From NCBI GenBank assembly GCA_038049695.1, contig CP142456.1:20556501-20620500 (forward strand): DNA of 64,000 bases, given 5' to 3'. The notes under the pieces are model-generated. The model was not told the DNA's origin, ran no database searches, and worked only from the letters and a program-made list of their open reading frames with translations. Below are positions 1-11,873 of the stretch, one piece after another (the first letter of the stretch is position 1; each line of letters begins with the position of its first letter). Origin of the DNA: Cinnamomum chago (taxonomy: Eukaryota > Streptophyta > Magnoliopsida > Laurales > Lauraceae). The position numbers and the translations under genes were made by a program.

Positions 1-1399
1 TGTGCTCCCTCATCATATTCTATGCCTTTCCTCACTGCAGCACACAAGGTCTTACTTGATCTTCCAGTATCCTATTGGTACTCAATTACACGACATTGAT
101 TGTATGAAACTATTGTGCAAATTTATATGCAGATATCATCCTGCAGTAACAATCAAGGATCAATTCCCAGATGTTGCCTTGTTGGTTAGGGGCTTATTTA
201 GTGTATGTGAGTGCGTGCATGAGTATTTACAAGTGCAGGAAAAAAGATACACCGTTTCAAATGGAAATAAACAAATGCTCCCACAAGGCGACTTTAAATT
301 TCAGTAATTTGGTTAATCTGAATAGTTCTGGTCCATCCCCCCTCACCCTTCTTTTCTCTTTTTTTTTTGGTTTATCAATGTCTGAATAGTTGTAGCAATG
401 ATAGATCGGTAACAACCGAGGTAAGATGAACCATTATATAAAAAGTAAGCCCTAGTTTGTCTATCTTAATGGATGTTCACCTGAAGGTATAAGTCGCTCG
501 TCACAATTAGATCATTCATGACATCTCTCATTCTCCTGTTTTTGCTAGGAACTACAGAGCATGCCACTTCAATTTGGACCACTGGAACTAAACAATTGCA
601 CATTCTACTTAGCACGTGATGTTAGTTGCTGTTAATAGCTTCTTCCTAGAGACCATTTGTCTGCGATCTCTATAATATGTTCAAGCAAAGTCATCTTAGC
701 AAACAGGTGGAGGTTTAAGCCATTTTACTATAAGCAGAAGGATCAAAACTTGTAATTAATTCCAGGTGTACATACCTTGGCACCAATCGCAGAATCTGTT
801 AACAACTCATAGTTTATGTTAAGAGCAGTAGGGAATACATTGAAAATTAGTAGAATGCAGATGACTCACATGCTTGCATGATTCTTTTGATATTAGACAT
901 CATAATAATACGATGTCTGGCAAAAGGTAAAATAACTCACTACATGAGGTACCTCTATATTATTTTGATACTAATGAAATATTACCATTTTTATAACCTC
1001 AATAGACTATAAAACTTAGAGATTTGAAACTAATGTTACGATAGCAGAATATTGTGAAGAAATCAACCATATTCTAAGAAGGAAATATTTTTGTCGGTGA
1101 GAGAACTAAACTCTAGTAAAGGTGGAGTTAAAGTACGCATATGATGTGTTTTTTTTTTCTTTATATTTGGGTAAAAAAAGTGGAGCCGAGAAGTAAACTT
1201 ATGATGTGACACCATTTGCCTTTTACTCCACAAGCCTCTTTCTTTTTATCATAAAAAATGTGATAAAATGTGGTGCAGTAAACTTTTGTCAAAAAATACC
1301 TTTTAATCTACACTCCCTCTTTCACCTATACTTCTCCTCGTACTATCCAAACAACGATTTTACCATGCCTCCACCTTTTACTTTAACACATCTTATCTT
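1..1399. other. Intergenic sequence, no gene recognised
   Basis: No coding region with recognisable domains is seen on either strand. The open frame at 2-307 has no family resemblance and no splice context, and the rest is AT-rich with many stops. The stretch could be an intron or flank of a gene outside the window, but nothing here shows that. Confidence 0.5.
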
Positions 1400-1637
1400 T
1401 GTTAAGTAGTTAGTTTGCCGCACCTTTAATGACTAGGCATTTTGGGTGTATCGGTTAGCAGCTTAAAATGGTATCAGAGCAAACACGTCATGCATTCGAA
1501 TCCGTGTAGGGTAAAAAAAGGTGGCATGCTGTGTCTTGTGCAGGGCGTGTGCTTCGAGTTCGAGCAGGAGTGTGTGTTAAGTAGTTAGTTTGCCACACCT
1601 TTAATGCATTTTAGGTGTATTGGCTAGCAACTTGATA
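1400..1637 (+). mobile_element. Complete 238-bp mini LTR retroelement (SMART/TRIM type)
   Basis: Two direct repeats, 1400-1468 and 1575-1637, both begin TGTTAAGTAGTTAG and differ mainly by a 6-bp indel. Directly after the first comes TGGTATCAGAGC (1469-1480), the initiator-tRNA-Met primer binding site used by many plant LTR retroelements. The unit is flanked by a perfect 5-bp duplication ATCTT (1395-1399 and 1638-1642). LTR, PBS, LTR and TSD together make a complete but coding-free element that would depend on enzymes from elsewhere. The LTR 3' ends are not the usual CA, which is the weak point. Confidence 0.75.
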
Positions 1638-2380
1638 ATCTTTATCTTTTCCAATGATTTGACATCCAACTCACCTTTACTCCATATGTAAACAAACAGG
1701 CTCTAGGGAATTTCTGGCTTTATTATTCAAAGGAAATGAATGTTCCTAGCTAGGTCTTGATCTTCCTTAGTTCACTTCAGCACTCCCTCTATAGAGACCC
1801 ATTTTCCTTTGTAATTTCAGAAAAGAAATAGGCAAGCACCTTATTTCCTATGTCACAGCCACACAAAATGAAGGAAAATCTATTTTCCTAACTAGGACTT
1901 GAACTTGTTTGATTTCATTTGGCAAATCTTTCCTACTTTCTTGAATTGAGTTTTCCTAACTAGGACTTGAACTTCCTTGGTTCACTTCACCACACCATCT
2001 AGAGACCCTCTTTCTTTGCAAGTTCAGAAGAGAACTTTGTAAGTACCTTACTTTCCTAGACCATGGCCTGCATAAAGTGCTGGTAAACCCATTTCCCTTA
2101 TGTTGGTTTTTCACCAAATTAACTTGTATGCTGGTACACCTGCATCAATTGCTATAATTTATCTGGGGCTCGGGTATCTCAAATGATGTCATCAATTTAC
2201 ATTTGGATGCAACGACTAATATAAAATCCAATGTGGACATATTGCATTTTAATGGGGCCCTGTGACCCCCAACAATTAGATTAGCCATCTTTCATGACTT
2301 GGAACCTTGGATCATTCGTAGCAATCTAAGCTAAGGAAATTGTTGTCAGCAGTTCACTGGTGTTTCAATCCCCAAGATCA
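1638..2380. other. Intergenic sequence
   Basis: AT-rich sequence with loosely repeated phrases around an ACTTGAACTT core near 1900-1980. No coding potential or RNA gene is seen. Confidence 0.4.
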
Positions 2381-2904
2381 TGTTGGCATTTGTGATGGGG
2401 CCCACTTGTGTTTACATGTGGGTAGACCCCACTCACAAAGAGACACCCCTCACAAGGAATCTCATGGTAATATGGATAAGAATAGTTTGAGTTTTATCAA
2501 ACTCTCTATCCTTATCATATCTCCATTCAAATTCAAATTGAAAGAGTTTGATCCAACCTATTATCCTTATCATCCCTCAATTCTAACTTGAATAGAGATC
2601 TTATCACTTATGCCCCAAAAGGCTATATATAGACATAAGAGATATCCATTAGAATAACTTTCAACAAATCTGCCTTATTTTAGATCTGCCATTGTCTGTC
2701 ATCATCTTCTACATCCAGGGTGTCCAACCTTGCCCTTGGATCTTGAAGAGTGAATCGCATGTGACTGATCTCTCGTAGACAGTCACAGATTTCCACCACC
2801 ACCACTAGTGCCTGATTCAAGCCGACGCAGTCCTTATCGCATTTGTAGCAGCCAGCTCATTTAGATCTGTACTTCCGCTGCATCTACGATCATCGGATCC
2901 GACA
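2381..2904 (+). mobile_element. Probable solo LTR (copia-like)
   Basis: The segment starts TGTTGG and ends CCGACA, short inverted LTR-style termini. It contains a TATA-like CTATATATAG near 2623 followed by a transcribed-leader-like stretch, as in an LTR promoter. No 5-bp target duplication could be matched and no primer site follows, so this is either a decayed solo LTR or a chance boundary. Confidence 0.35.
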
Positions 2905-2927
2905 TTTAGCAATCTAAAATGAACCTG

Positions 2928-3117
2928 CACTACACCAAAAATCGGAAATTGGAACGGAAAAGCGTCCCTAATCCGTTAAAGTGTTCCAATTTCCGTTCCA
3001 ATTTGGATTAGGAACGGTTGGTACCAAATTGGAACGGAAATTGGAACACTTTAACGGATTAGGAACGGAAGGATTAGGAACGCTTTTCCGTTCCAATTTC
3101 CGATTTTTGGTGTAGTG
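2928..3117. mobile_element. 190-bp CACTA-type foldback MITE
   Basis: The left end begins CACTACACCAAAAATCGG and the right end is its reverse complement; the inverted match runs about 38 bp perfectly, and most of the element folds back on itself around a short centre near 3020. It is flanked by the 3-bp duplication CTG (2925-2927 and 3118-3120), the TSD length of CACTA elements. It has no coding capacity. If transcribed it would give a near-perfect hairpin. Confidence 0.85.
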
Positions 3118-3120
3118 CTG

Positions 3121-4435
3121 TTTCTTAATAGACAGACACTTTGAAACTCTCCTTGTGTTTGTTGTGAGCCCCACTAAAATGCCACATGTCTACTTTTGAC
3201 CGTCTTTGGTGCATCATGTACAGCTTCTCTATCACGCTAGGTTAAATTCTATGAGAGGTTGTATGATTATTGAATAGTTAGATCTCATATACACGAGTAC
3301 AATTATGTTAAGCATCCTTCACATGGTTTAAGTGAATTTTTATCTTCTCATGAAATCTCAGTCTGAAGGTTCCTTATTTTATGCAGGCTTAGATCATCCT
3401 CTGTATCAAGGAATGCGACACACACCGCCTTATTTTATGTAGGCTTTGTCAGGTAGATTTCCGTATACTGCAAGGATCATTTTTTCCAATCAAGATAATC
3501 AGCTTAAAGGTTGACATTTTGATCCTAATTATTTGGAAAGGGACTACAATAAAATTATATTCTAGTATTTTTAATCTGGTACACTGCAATGTTAGACTTT
3601 TCAAACAGGACCCTGCTCTCAATTTACCTGTTGATCTAATTAGCTGCAACTCTGTTCACATGAGACTAGTTATGGCTAACAACTAAACAACTGTCACTTA
3701 CACACAACTGAGGTTATCCAAATGCATCAACTCTAATTATTCGTAAACCCAATTCAAGAATTCATGAAATTCAGATACCTTCTAGGGTATATTTGAATCT
3801 CCCACCTGCTCTCTGTGGAAAGCGAAAAGGTGGACGGCTTTCATTTGGATGGTGAGGGTAGATACCTATTTTATGCAGAGAAGAGAACATTCTCTCCATC
3901 AGTTAACCTAGCTGTGGCTCTATTGCTCTCACCATCAAATTCTCACCCTCTTCTTTCTATAGAAACCAGGTGGAAACATGTAAACATTCCCTAAAACATG
4001 ACCTAGCAAGGTTCCAGTGTATGCTCATAGACAAAATGGTCATGGTCTATTTTCTACTCTAAATGAGAGATGCTACTATGGATAAGAAGAGGATTAGTTG
4101 TCTAATCCATTTTAATATTCCCAAAGCCTCTAGACTTGTAATTTGGTTGGTCTTAGTCAATCAATTTCCTTTATAAAACCATAACCTACTTCATGACACA
4201 TTGACTGAAATACAAATGGAAAATTGTAGTCTTTTGGATAAGTCGTGTATTCATATCATTTTTAAACTCTCGCAGTAATAATTGCTAATCCTTTAAATCC
4301 TTAAACAAGGGTTACCTAACCGATCGAGTAATTTATTACATACAATACAGTTCCATATATCAACCAATATTAGTAATTTCAGTTTAGACCATGGTAACAG
4401 AAGATGGCCACAGAAAGGAGGTTTATTATTACAAT
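3121..4435. other. Intergenic sequence
   Basis: No coding, RNA or repeat feature that I can support. Short open frames here lack any recognisable motif. Confidence 0.4.
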
Positions 4436-4532
4436 ATAAACAAAAGTCACCTTTTTCTCTCATGGGTCATGAAAAAGGACCCATGAAAGCAACATGCAAG
4501 TTTATGTACACACAACACCCACACAGACACAG

Positions 4533-4604
<72 letters not shown>

Positions 4605-5040
4605 TCTCTTTAACTTCACTAGCATAGCCCTGTGGAGGAACTGTAAATCTTGCCGAGGCCCTCACCCGGCTTGATAGACCCAAAAGGGCACCGCACCTTT
4701 AACTGCATGGTAAGTTGGTAACTGAAGATGTCCTCTGAAAGGTTAATTTGTCACTATACTATAAACAAAGGGCACCTTTTTCCTGTTATGGGTCTTGAAA
4801 ACAAAAGGACCCAGGACAAGGGAAGGAAAGAAAGCAAACATGCAAAATTAATGTACATAGAGAGAAGACCCTCATCACTCTAACCAACTTGAGTTCCTCA
4901 ACTAAACTTGCACAGCCCTGTGGAAGAACTGCTCTTCTTCCAAGACCATAATCTGCTTGATATAGTCCCCAAAGCACTACACTTTTTTACCTGTTTGGTA
5001 AGTTTGGTAACTGAAGATGTCCTTAGAGAGGTAGAGGTGG
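4436..5040 (-). pseudogene. Two decayed tandem copies of the VPS23/ELC gene 3' end
   Basis: Two blocks of about 300 bp (roughly 4436-4735 and 4736-5040) repeat the last coding part and 3' flank of the gene at 5165-6160. Shared phrases include AGCCCTGTGG, the run ending in the codons for the C-terminal helix, and a shared flank around GTCACCTTTTT. Minus-strand translation of each gives a degenerate steadiness-box tail. The first copy also holds a (CA)n(GA)n microsatellite (about 4532-4602). They look like products of local tandem duplication of the gene end followed by drift, and should not encode a working protein. Confidence 0.7.
4532..4602. repeat. (CA)n(GA)n compound microsatellite
   Basis: About 14 CA units run directly into 21 GA units. 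Open frames across it on both strands are low-complexity artefacts. Confidence 0.95.
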
Positions 5041-5164
5041 CTTGTCACTGTAATATAAACAAACGTCACCTTTTTCCACTCATATAGGACCCAAAACTTC
5101 TAAGACAAGGGAAGGAAAGCAAAGATATTTCTTTTTGTACATAAAAAAGGAAAGAAAACCCTCA

Positions 5165-6160
5165 TCAGTTTAGCCAATTTGAGCCCCTTAACTTCACCAG
5201 TAAAGCCCTGTAGGGGAACTGTTCTTTTGACAATGCTCTCACCTGCTTAAGATATACCCCAAAGGGGATAACACCTTCTCCCAGGGCCCTGTCCAATGCA
5301 TACACCACATCATCTATGGCAAGGTTTGCAGCCGTACATTCTAGCACTTGCTTTGACTCATCATCAGCCGCCTCGAATGTCTCCAAGGACTCCTCCGAAG
5401 AGGCTGCGATCGAGTTTGGATCATTAACTCTCAACCAATTCTGTATCACATCCGCTGCCTCTGCCATCTTTAACGCCTTCCTTTTCAAGCTCAACCTCTC
5501 CTTTTCAAGTCCTTCTACTATGGTTGCAACCATGTTGGCTCGCTCCATCAGCATCCCCTGTTGGGTTGTTAGATCCTCTATGTCTTGCTCTGCTTGAGCT
5601 TGCAGGGCCACCACATCACAGTGTAGGAGCCCCACGAGACGATCAAGTGCCTCTCTTCTTGAAGCAAGAAAAAGATTAGAAAACACTAGATTGCAAGATG
5701 GAATAAAGAAAGGAAAATGTTGAGAGAAGATCCTAACAAGATTGCGAGCAAGGTCGACGAGGTTTGAGCGAGGATAGACCCAATTATGGAGGTAAGGCAG
5801 GGTTACTGCACCAGAGGCATCGACAAATGCATGGTGAGGAAGAACTGGATTATTTGACGTCGACGACAAAAAGACAAGAGGTGGAATGCAGGGGTAGCAC
5901 TGATGGAGCCAAATAGTGACGGAGATGGGAGGTGTAGTGGGGGAGACATGGAGTTCACCTCCGGCGTTAAGGAGACGCACCGAAGTGCCATTGTCATGGG
6001 TGAAAGTATCAGTCGAGGGGGTTAGCGAGGGGAAGTCATTCAGTAAGTTGATAAGGTGTTCGCGAATGATCCATTTAAGTTCATGGCTGTAGGACAATGC
6101 TAGAGGCCCCGAATTGAAGAGGGCAGCATGGATGAATCGAGTAGAAGGTGATGGTCCCAT
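5165..6160 (-). CDS. VPS23: VPS23/ELC-like ESCRT-I subunit (TSG101 family), compact form
   Basis: A 331-residue intronless frame. Residues about 1-155 resemble a UEV domain, the ubiquitin E2 variant fold without catalytic cysteine, including a plant-typical PYLHNWVYP segment near 120-130. Residues about 185-245 are a charged coiled coil (RREALDRLVGLL onward). Residues about 276-331 form a steadiness box (TAANLAIDDVVYALDRAL onward). In this family the UEV binds ubiquitinated cargo and the C-terminal box joins VPS28 and VPS37 in ESCRT-I at endosomes, sorting membrane proteins to the vacuole. The usual long proline-rich linker between UEV and coiled coil is almost absent, making the protein shorter than typical plant ELC proteins (nearer 370-400 residues, from memory). 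The start is the first in-frame ATG and begins the domain correctly. The intronless form is normal for plant ELC genes, but a diverged paralogue or retrocopy is possible. Confidence 0.82.
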   Translation of the reverse strand: MGPSPSTRFIHAALFNSGPLALSYSHELKWIIREHLINLLNDFPSLTPSTDTFTHDNGTSVRLLNAGGELHVSPTTPPISVTIWLHQCYPCIPPLVFLSSTSNNPVLPHHAFVDASGAVTLPYLHNWVYPRSNLVDLARNLVRIFSQHFPFFIPSCNLVFSNLFLASRREALDRLVGLLHCDVVALQAQAEQDIEDLTTQQGMLMERANMVATIVEGLEKERLSLKRKALKMAEAADVIQNWLRVNDPNSIAASSEESLETFEAADDESKQVLECTAANLAIDDVVYALDRALGEGVIPFGVYLKQVRALSKEQFPYRALLVKLRGSNWLN

Positions 6161-8185
6161 AGAAGAAGAGACTGATGTTATGCCTGTAAGTAAAAGAGGA
6201 AGAAGGTTATGGTGTGACTCTGAAATATTGATGGAAGAGAAGGGAAGATTTTGGGGAGTTTACATAGGTTGTATTATTATTCTTATAAAATGAGAGATGA
6301 CTCAAGAATGAATCTAATAACATTGATCATTATTTTCCATGAAAGTTCCGGTTCACCTAATGAAGGCCTATGGACTTAGAATGATAGTATTATAGTTATA
6401 AAAATGCAAACTTAGAAGACCGAAACACCCAATTAAACTACCATCCTCACCAAGAACAGAAGCAACTCAAAATTTTTTATAGTATGTGCAGCTTCTTTGT
6501 AGTTGTTTTCATTGCTTCTTTGACATGGTCACAGAGAGAGAGAGAGAGAGAGGCTTGCAAACATCATGCATGATGAGGGGTATGATGTACCTGATCAGGG
6601 TACGTAGGCCCCACATGCCGCTTGGTTCAGCCCGCTTCAGCCTTGTTCTGGGCCATAGTTCTAGAACTAGTGGGACTCGGTAACAATGGAACTTACTCAG
6701 ATCAGTAGAAAAACTTACGAATTGATGAGAACCTCATTTCTTGAAGAGTTTTGGTCTGCCTAGGTTAGACACAGCGGCCAAAACATGATACCTAGTTGGT
6801 TGACTCGGCCAATACTCGGTCAAGATTCGAGAAGAGTTATTAGATTTATTTTTTCTTTTTGGCACATATCTAGACCTAGCTTTGATGAGGAAGTCTGTGA
6901 GTTAACCTGGCCCGTAGTTTTCTGAGCCAAACCGTGTTTCTGAGTTTTTGAACTATGTATGGTCTGATCAACATTTATCACGTCATGATTGAGTTTTTGT
7001 TTGAAAGCAACACTGAGTTTAGTAAATTGGTCAGGCCTGGCTAATCTAAATCCAAAACATCCAAACCGCTTGACTCGACAATAATCAAGCTCGCTTGATC
7101 CGGTTGATGCAACTCAGTCAAACTTGTTCAACAAACATGTACAGCCGGGTTGACAACGAAGGGTTGTTCAGTTGGCCACCTTGTATGTCATCTGAGTGCC
7201 TAGAGATCGATCCCTAGGTATGTCACAACTTGTGCGGCTCTCTTTCCCGGTCCCCTACGTTGGAGCAACAAAAGAACAAAAAAAAAAAAGTAGAGCCTGG
7301 TTGAGTCCTAAAGCAGTTAAATAATCTAACAATTCAAGGCTAGCTAATCATTTATGGGTGTAAGGTTATGACCAGAATACAGAACAGCTGGAGTTGTTAT
7401 TGACCTGAGCTGAACCCACCCCATCTGACCAGGGGTATAAGTCGGTTGTTGCAACATGGTACTAAATTGACTTGGCTTAGCAATTGCGTACGTAAGAGCA
7501 AAGAGTTGAATGGCCTATTGTTACTTATTTTTGGGACTTAATAGTATTCTATTAATTTTTGGATAGGTTGTGAAATGCCAGTGGGCTTCAATTTTAGACT
7601 CACAAGATGAACCCAAGGCAGTTCGAAACTAAATGAATGACCTAGGACCAGTCTGCCAGTAATTTGATTTCTCCACAAGAGTGACTACATTTCTTGCATT
7701 CGTTTAACTATGTTTCTCACATTTGTTAGACCAACTATTCATCAAATTTCTACCTTAAAATAAAAATTATGTAATCAACTATGTCATCGAATTTCTAACT
7801 TAAAACAAACTATGTCATCAACTAGTTTACTGGAATCAACTTCTTGCATTGGTTGAAACTAGTTTACTGGAATATAGATGATACTTCTTGTTCCCATTCC
7901 TCAATGCCCCCCCACCAAAAAAAATAAAAAAAAATAAAAAAATTACATATGTTACTGACGTTGTTATCCTTATGTATTTAACCTTAATTTGAAATCATGG
8001 TTTGGGCCATTATAATGATGTCAACTTTGACTATGGGCTTTTCCGGTTTTTTTTTTTTTTTTTTTTTTGTGGGTATGAAAGAAGATAACAATCAACAGAA
8101 GCAGCAAACAAACTACAAGTTGTATGATCAGCCTGTCCGAGTCCGGCTCCCAAAAATCATTCGACCCATAGACCACATGTGTGAT
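6161..8185. other. Intergenic sequence upstream of the VPS23-like gene
   Basis: Contains the presumed promoter of the minus-strand gene (a TATA-like TTTTATAAG on the minus strand lies near 6280-6290), a short (GA)n run at about 6532-6551, and poly-A and poly-T runs near 7270, 7915 and 8047-8068. No other coding region is recognised. Confidence 0.4.
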
Positions 8186-8807
8186 CATCCTAAAATAGGA
8201 TTTGTAAATATAATTTTTACCTAGCTATATCTCTACTCGTGAGAGTAAAGATGTTAACCGAGTGTCGTATCCACTGGGACAAAAGAGCTAAGTTGTGTTG
8301 GTTCCCAAATTCCTAGACTAATCTTAATAGAAAACCAAGTGTTGACTTGATGGGTTTGATTCCTAAATTAGCAAAGTAAAGACAAGGTTTGATTCAATTG
8401 GAGAAAGGTCTTAGGGTACGAATCCACCCAAGCCTCATGCGATAGTGAATATAGACATAGGGTTTCACTATCAATGCTGTAAAGATTCGTTCTGGTTACA
8501 AACCTTCACAGAGTCAACAAATAAGATATATGGGTTCAGATTTGGGCATAACTTATCTCTAAGGCAAAGATTATCCTAAAGCTAACGACACATTCATTCA
8601 AGCATCATTATATAACTGATATTCAATTCTATAAGAATAAAATACCAAAAAGAGATATTGCATTAGTAAATAGAATCCAATCAATGGATAACATTCATGT
8701 CATATAACCAAAAGCGTTCAAAGTAAAACCCTAGAACATATACATCACCAAAATACAAGATTAGGGCTTCATCGCGACCCTAAGGTGGAGAGTTAGTTGC
8801 TCATGGA
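8186..8807 (+). repeat. Dispersed repeat X, copy 1 (left part)
   Basis: Closely matches 24430-25040: the same order of phrases, for example CCGAGTGTC(G/A)TATCCACTGGGAC and AGAGTTAGTTGCTCATGG. Copy 1 continues at 11020-11190 after the solo LTR inserted at 8808. It is probably part of a retrotransposon LTR or untranslated region, but the family could not be identified. Confidence 0.65.
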
Positions 8808-11019
8808 TGTTAGGGATTTTGTAGATTGCAATTTGATGGATGCATAATCATTCAAGCATCATTTGATTCACACACTTGCATTGTTTTATAAAAACTTGAA
8901 ATCTTATTTTATTCATGCATTGTTTTTAAGATTTGTAAAAGTATTGATTTATGCATGTTTTGTTTTTAATCTTGGATGCATTTGATTTGAAAAGAGTTTT
9001 AGAAAATCAAGCTAGCCTATGAGTTTTAAATCTTTCAAAATGTTTTAGGCTTTTTATGTTCCATGTTTTAAAACCCTTAGAATGATTTAAAACATGTTTT
9101 TTAAGCTTGATTAATTGGCCCAAAAAATTTCACAAAGAAAATCTTTGAAATTGCAAAAGTTGGAATTTGGGGTCCCAGCAGTGTGGCCGGTCGACCGGCC
9201 CAGGGGTCCCGGTCGACCGGGAACACTGCAGGCAGAAAGTGGCCCTGATGCATCAACGGTCATTTTTCTGACCGTTGTGTGATCCCGGTCGACCGAGACC
9301 TGTTTGCAGGTCGACCGAGGACTAGCCGTTGGGCACTTTTTGCTATAAATATGAGTTCTTTCCTTTGCCAAAAGTTGGGATTTTTAAGGCCCTCCTTGAG
9401 GGGTTTTGAGGCATATTCAAGGGAAATGAACTAAGGGATGAAGGGGATCATTAGGAAAGCTAAAGCTTGGATTAATGAAGTTAAATCACCATGTAGGCTC
9501 TACTTTCCTTAATCATATGTTTTCATGCTTTGTTTTATTTTTGGTAAATCATTTGTAGCATGATAAACTATGTTGTGTTGTATCCTTAACATGTTTTATG
9601 TTTTGAATTGATTTATTGTTTTGGATACATCACCATTGATTCAATCCAAGTAGTACTTAATCTTTGGTAAATCTAAGTAGATCATGTTAATGGAAACATC
9701 TTTGAAATTAGATGTAACATGATTCATATACTTGGTTGAATCTTTGGTTGTTATTTCCCAACATAAGAAAATCACTTTCAAAACTATCTTATGTTTTGGA
9801 TTCAATTTCTTTACAAATCATATGTTTTCATGTTTTGTTTTATCTTTGATAAATCTTTAGTAGCATGTTAACCTATGATGTGTTGTATCCCTAGCATGTT
9901 TTATATATTGAATTGATCTATTGTTTTGGATGCATCACCATTGATTCAATCCAAGTAGTACTTTATTTGGGAAATCTAAGTAGATCATGTTAATGAAATA
10001 ATATTTGAAATTATATGTAACATGATTCATATACTTGGTTGAATCTTTGGGTGTTGTTTTTCATCATAAGAAAATCTCTTTCAAAATATATCTTATGTTG
10101 TGGATTCAACATCTTTACAAATCATATGTGTATTATTGTTTTAAAGTTTCACAACTTGCCTTACTTTGATAGGTATATCTTTTTCAAGTTGTATTTATAA
10201 TTACATATGAATTGTCCCCTAATTTCAATCAAATCTATTTTTATGTTTTATGAGCTACATTGTTGATTTGATTGACATCCCTATGCAACACATGTTTAGA
10301 GCTAATTAATTTCATACAACTTGTAATCTTTGATCTCATTAACAAGTTGTTACTTTTAACATGTGACTTGCATTCCTTCCTCAATCATAAATGTTTTATG
10401 AGCTAAAACTTTCAAAAGCCTTAGGCATACATTTATGAGCTTTCATTTTCTAAATGATTGAGGACATCATACACACATCATGAGCATACATCTTTGCATT
10501 CATTTAGTGTGTGTGTGAGTTAGTTTTTCACTTCCATATCCGCCTATTTAAGAGGCATTGTAATGAGCTTAATTGAATTTCCATCAAGTGTATGTTAGAC
10601 ACTAATTTAGTGAGATAACCAACCTATGGTTGAAGAGGTTATTGCTTAGCCTATAAAAGTATAGTGTATAGGTTGATGTTGAGCCTTGAAAAACATCATT
10701 GTAAAGGTTATTGCTAAGCCTTGGAAAGCATATTGTAAAGGTTATTGCTTAGCCTATTGAAAATCATAAATAGTGGAAATCCGGTGGGGTGTTGGATCAT
10801 AAGCCGGTAGTGGATGTAGGCATTGAGGCCGAACCACTATAAATCCTTGTGTGATGGTGATTGCTTTGTGGTGATTCTTTTGTTAGCTTCCGCATCTTGT
10901 ATGATAAATCATCACATGTGACTAGTTTGTTTTAAAGAAGTTAAAATTGTTTATAATTGGTCACAAATGAAGCTCACCCTATTCACCCCCCCTCTAGGAT
11001 TCGGATCCCGGACTTTTCA
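8808..11019 (+). mobile_element. Solo LTR, SIRE/Maximus-like copia
   Basis: The element begins TGTTAGGGATTTTG and ends GGACTTTTCA, flanked by a perfect 5-bp duplication ATGGA (8803-8807 and 11020-11024). Comparing repeat X copy 1 with copy 2 shows this block is extra at exactly that point. CTATTCACCCCCCCTCTAGG just inside the right end is typical of SIRE/Maximus copia LTRs. Internally there is a 304-bp tandem duplication (9511-9814 and 9815-10118) and a cluster of GGTCGACC palindromes (9185-9320). No primer site, coding region or second LTR is present, so it is a solo LTR left by recombination. Confidence 0.8.
9511..10118. repeat. Tandem duplication of 304 bp inside the solo LTR
   Basis: Both units start AATCATATGTTTTCATG and share most of their length (CATGTTTTAT, TACTTGGTTGAATCTTTGG and so on), with scattered substitutions. 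A third partial start is at 10119. Confidence 0.8.
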
Positions 11020-11190
11020 ATGGAGAGAGATTAACGACGAATTTTGGACGAAATCCCCATTGGCGCTCTTCCCAATACTAAAAAAACAGCCTCTCGTTCT
11101 TCTCCCAAGATGTGAATAAATGAAAAACGAGTTATTGGCTTTCTTTTATAAGTTTTTCTTCAAAAACCCTTCAAAACGCAGAGGGAGGCG
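11020..11190 (+). repeat. Dispersed repeat X, copy 1 (right part)
   Basis: Continues the match to copy 2 (about 25048-25200) after the inserted solo LTR, including TTCTCCCAAGATGTGAATAA. The match fades near 11190. Confidence 0.6.
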
Positions 11191-11399
11191 GTCTTCACCC
11201 GAGTCGGGCTATCGGACACCCGGAGTCAGTAGCCTCGGGGTTGTTTGTAGGGCCTGGCGTCCGGACGCTCGGAGGCAGTGGCTCTGGTTCATCTGGTTTG
11301 TCATGTTTTGTGCCAAATTCTTCTCATTGCACCTTAGGGTACTTGCAAACATGAAAATAACATAAATAAGGATCTATACTACCATTTCAAAGTGTATCA

Positions 11400-11873
11400 A
11401 AGTCATCATTGAGGGGCCTTAAATGTATATTTTAGGCTCTCATCAACCTACCTGGCCCTGCTTGGCTAGGTAGTGAGCCAACATATTAAACTTTCAAGAA
11501 ATAGAAAAGGCTTCAACTGTATCAAAATAGGAGTAGTAAGTCTGGAGCTTGCTGATAATGGAGCGTATCCGCGAATCATTTTCTCCTGTGAAGGCCCAAC
11601 CCCTTCAAGGGCATCCATGTACAAAATGATTCTTGAATCCCCACAATCTCTAATCAAGCTCAAGACAAAAAGAGTCGACCTCGCTTCAGCCTCTTTAGCG
11701 GAGAAGACTCTAGGCCCTGTAGTTGTACGGGCAATGACAAGAGAACCATTACCAAATGTTGCAAAACCAAAGGCTAGCTAGCCCGTGGACACCTCAAAGG
11801 CCGCATCACTAAAAAGTCGGCCAGCATTCTCCAAATCCCTTTCTTGAAGATGGGGGAGTTGAATGGGAATGAG
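11400..11873 (-). pseudogene. L1-type LINE fragment, RNase H domain
   Basis: Minus-strand translation gives an RNase H-like domain as found at the C-terminus of plant LINE ORF2: FSDAAFEVSTG near 11830-11800, then SAKEAEARSTLF and an ILYMDALEGV strand. There is at least one in-frame stop. It is the downstream part of the same LINE seen at 14644-15169 and 24335-24430. The three pieces are collinear on the minus strand and separated by two LTR insertions. Non-functional. Confidence 0.7.

Noticed and set aside
2..307. 101-codon frame at the window start
   Set aside because: No family resemblance, and the surrounding sequence looks intergenic.
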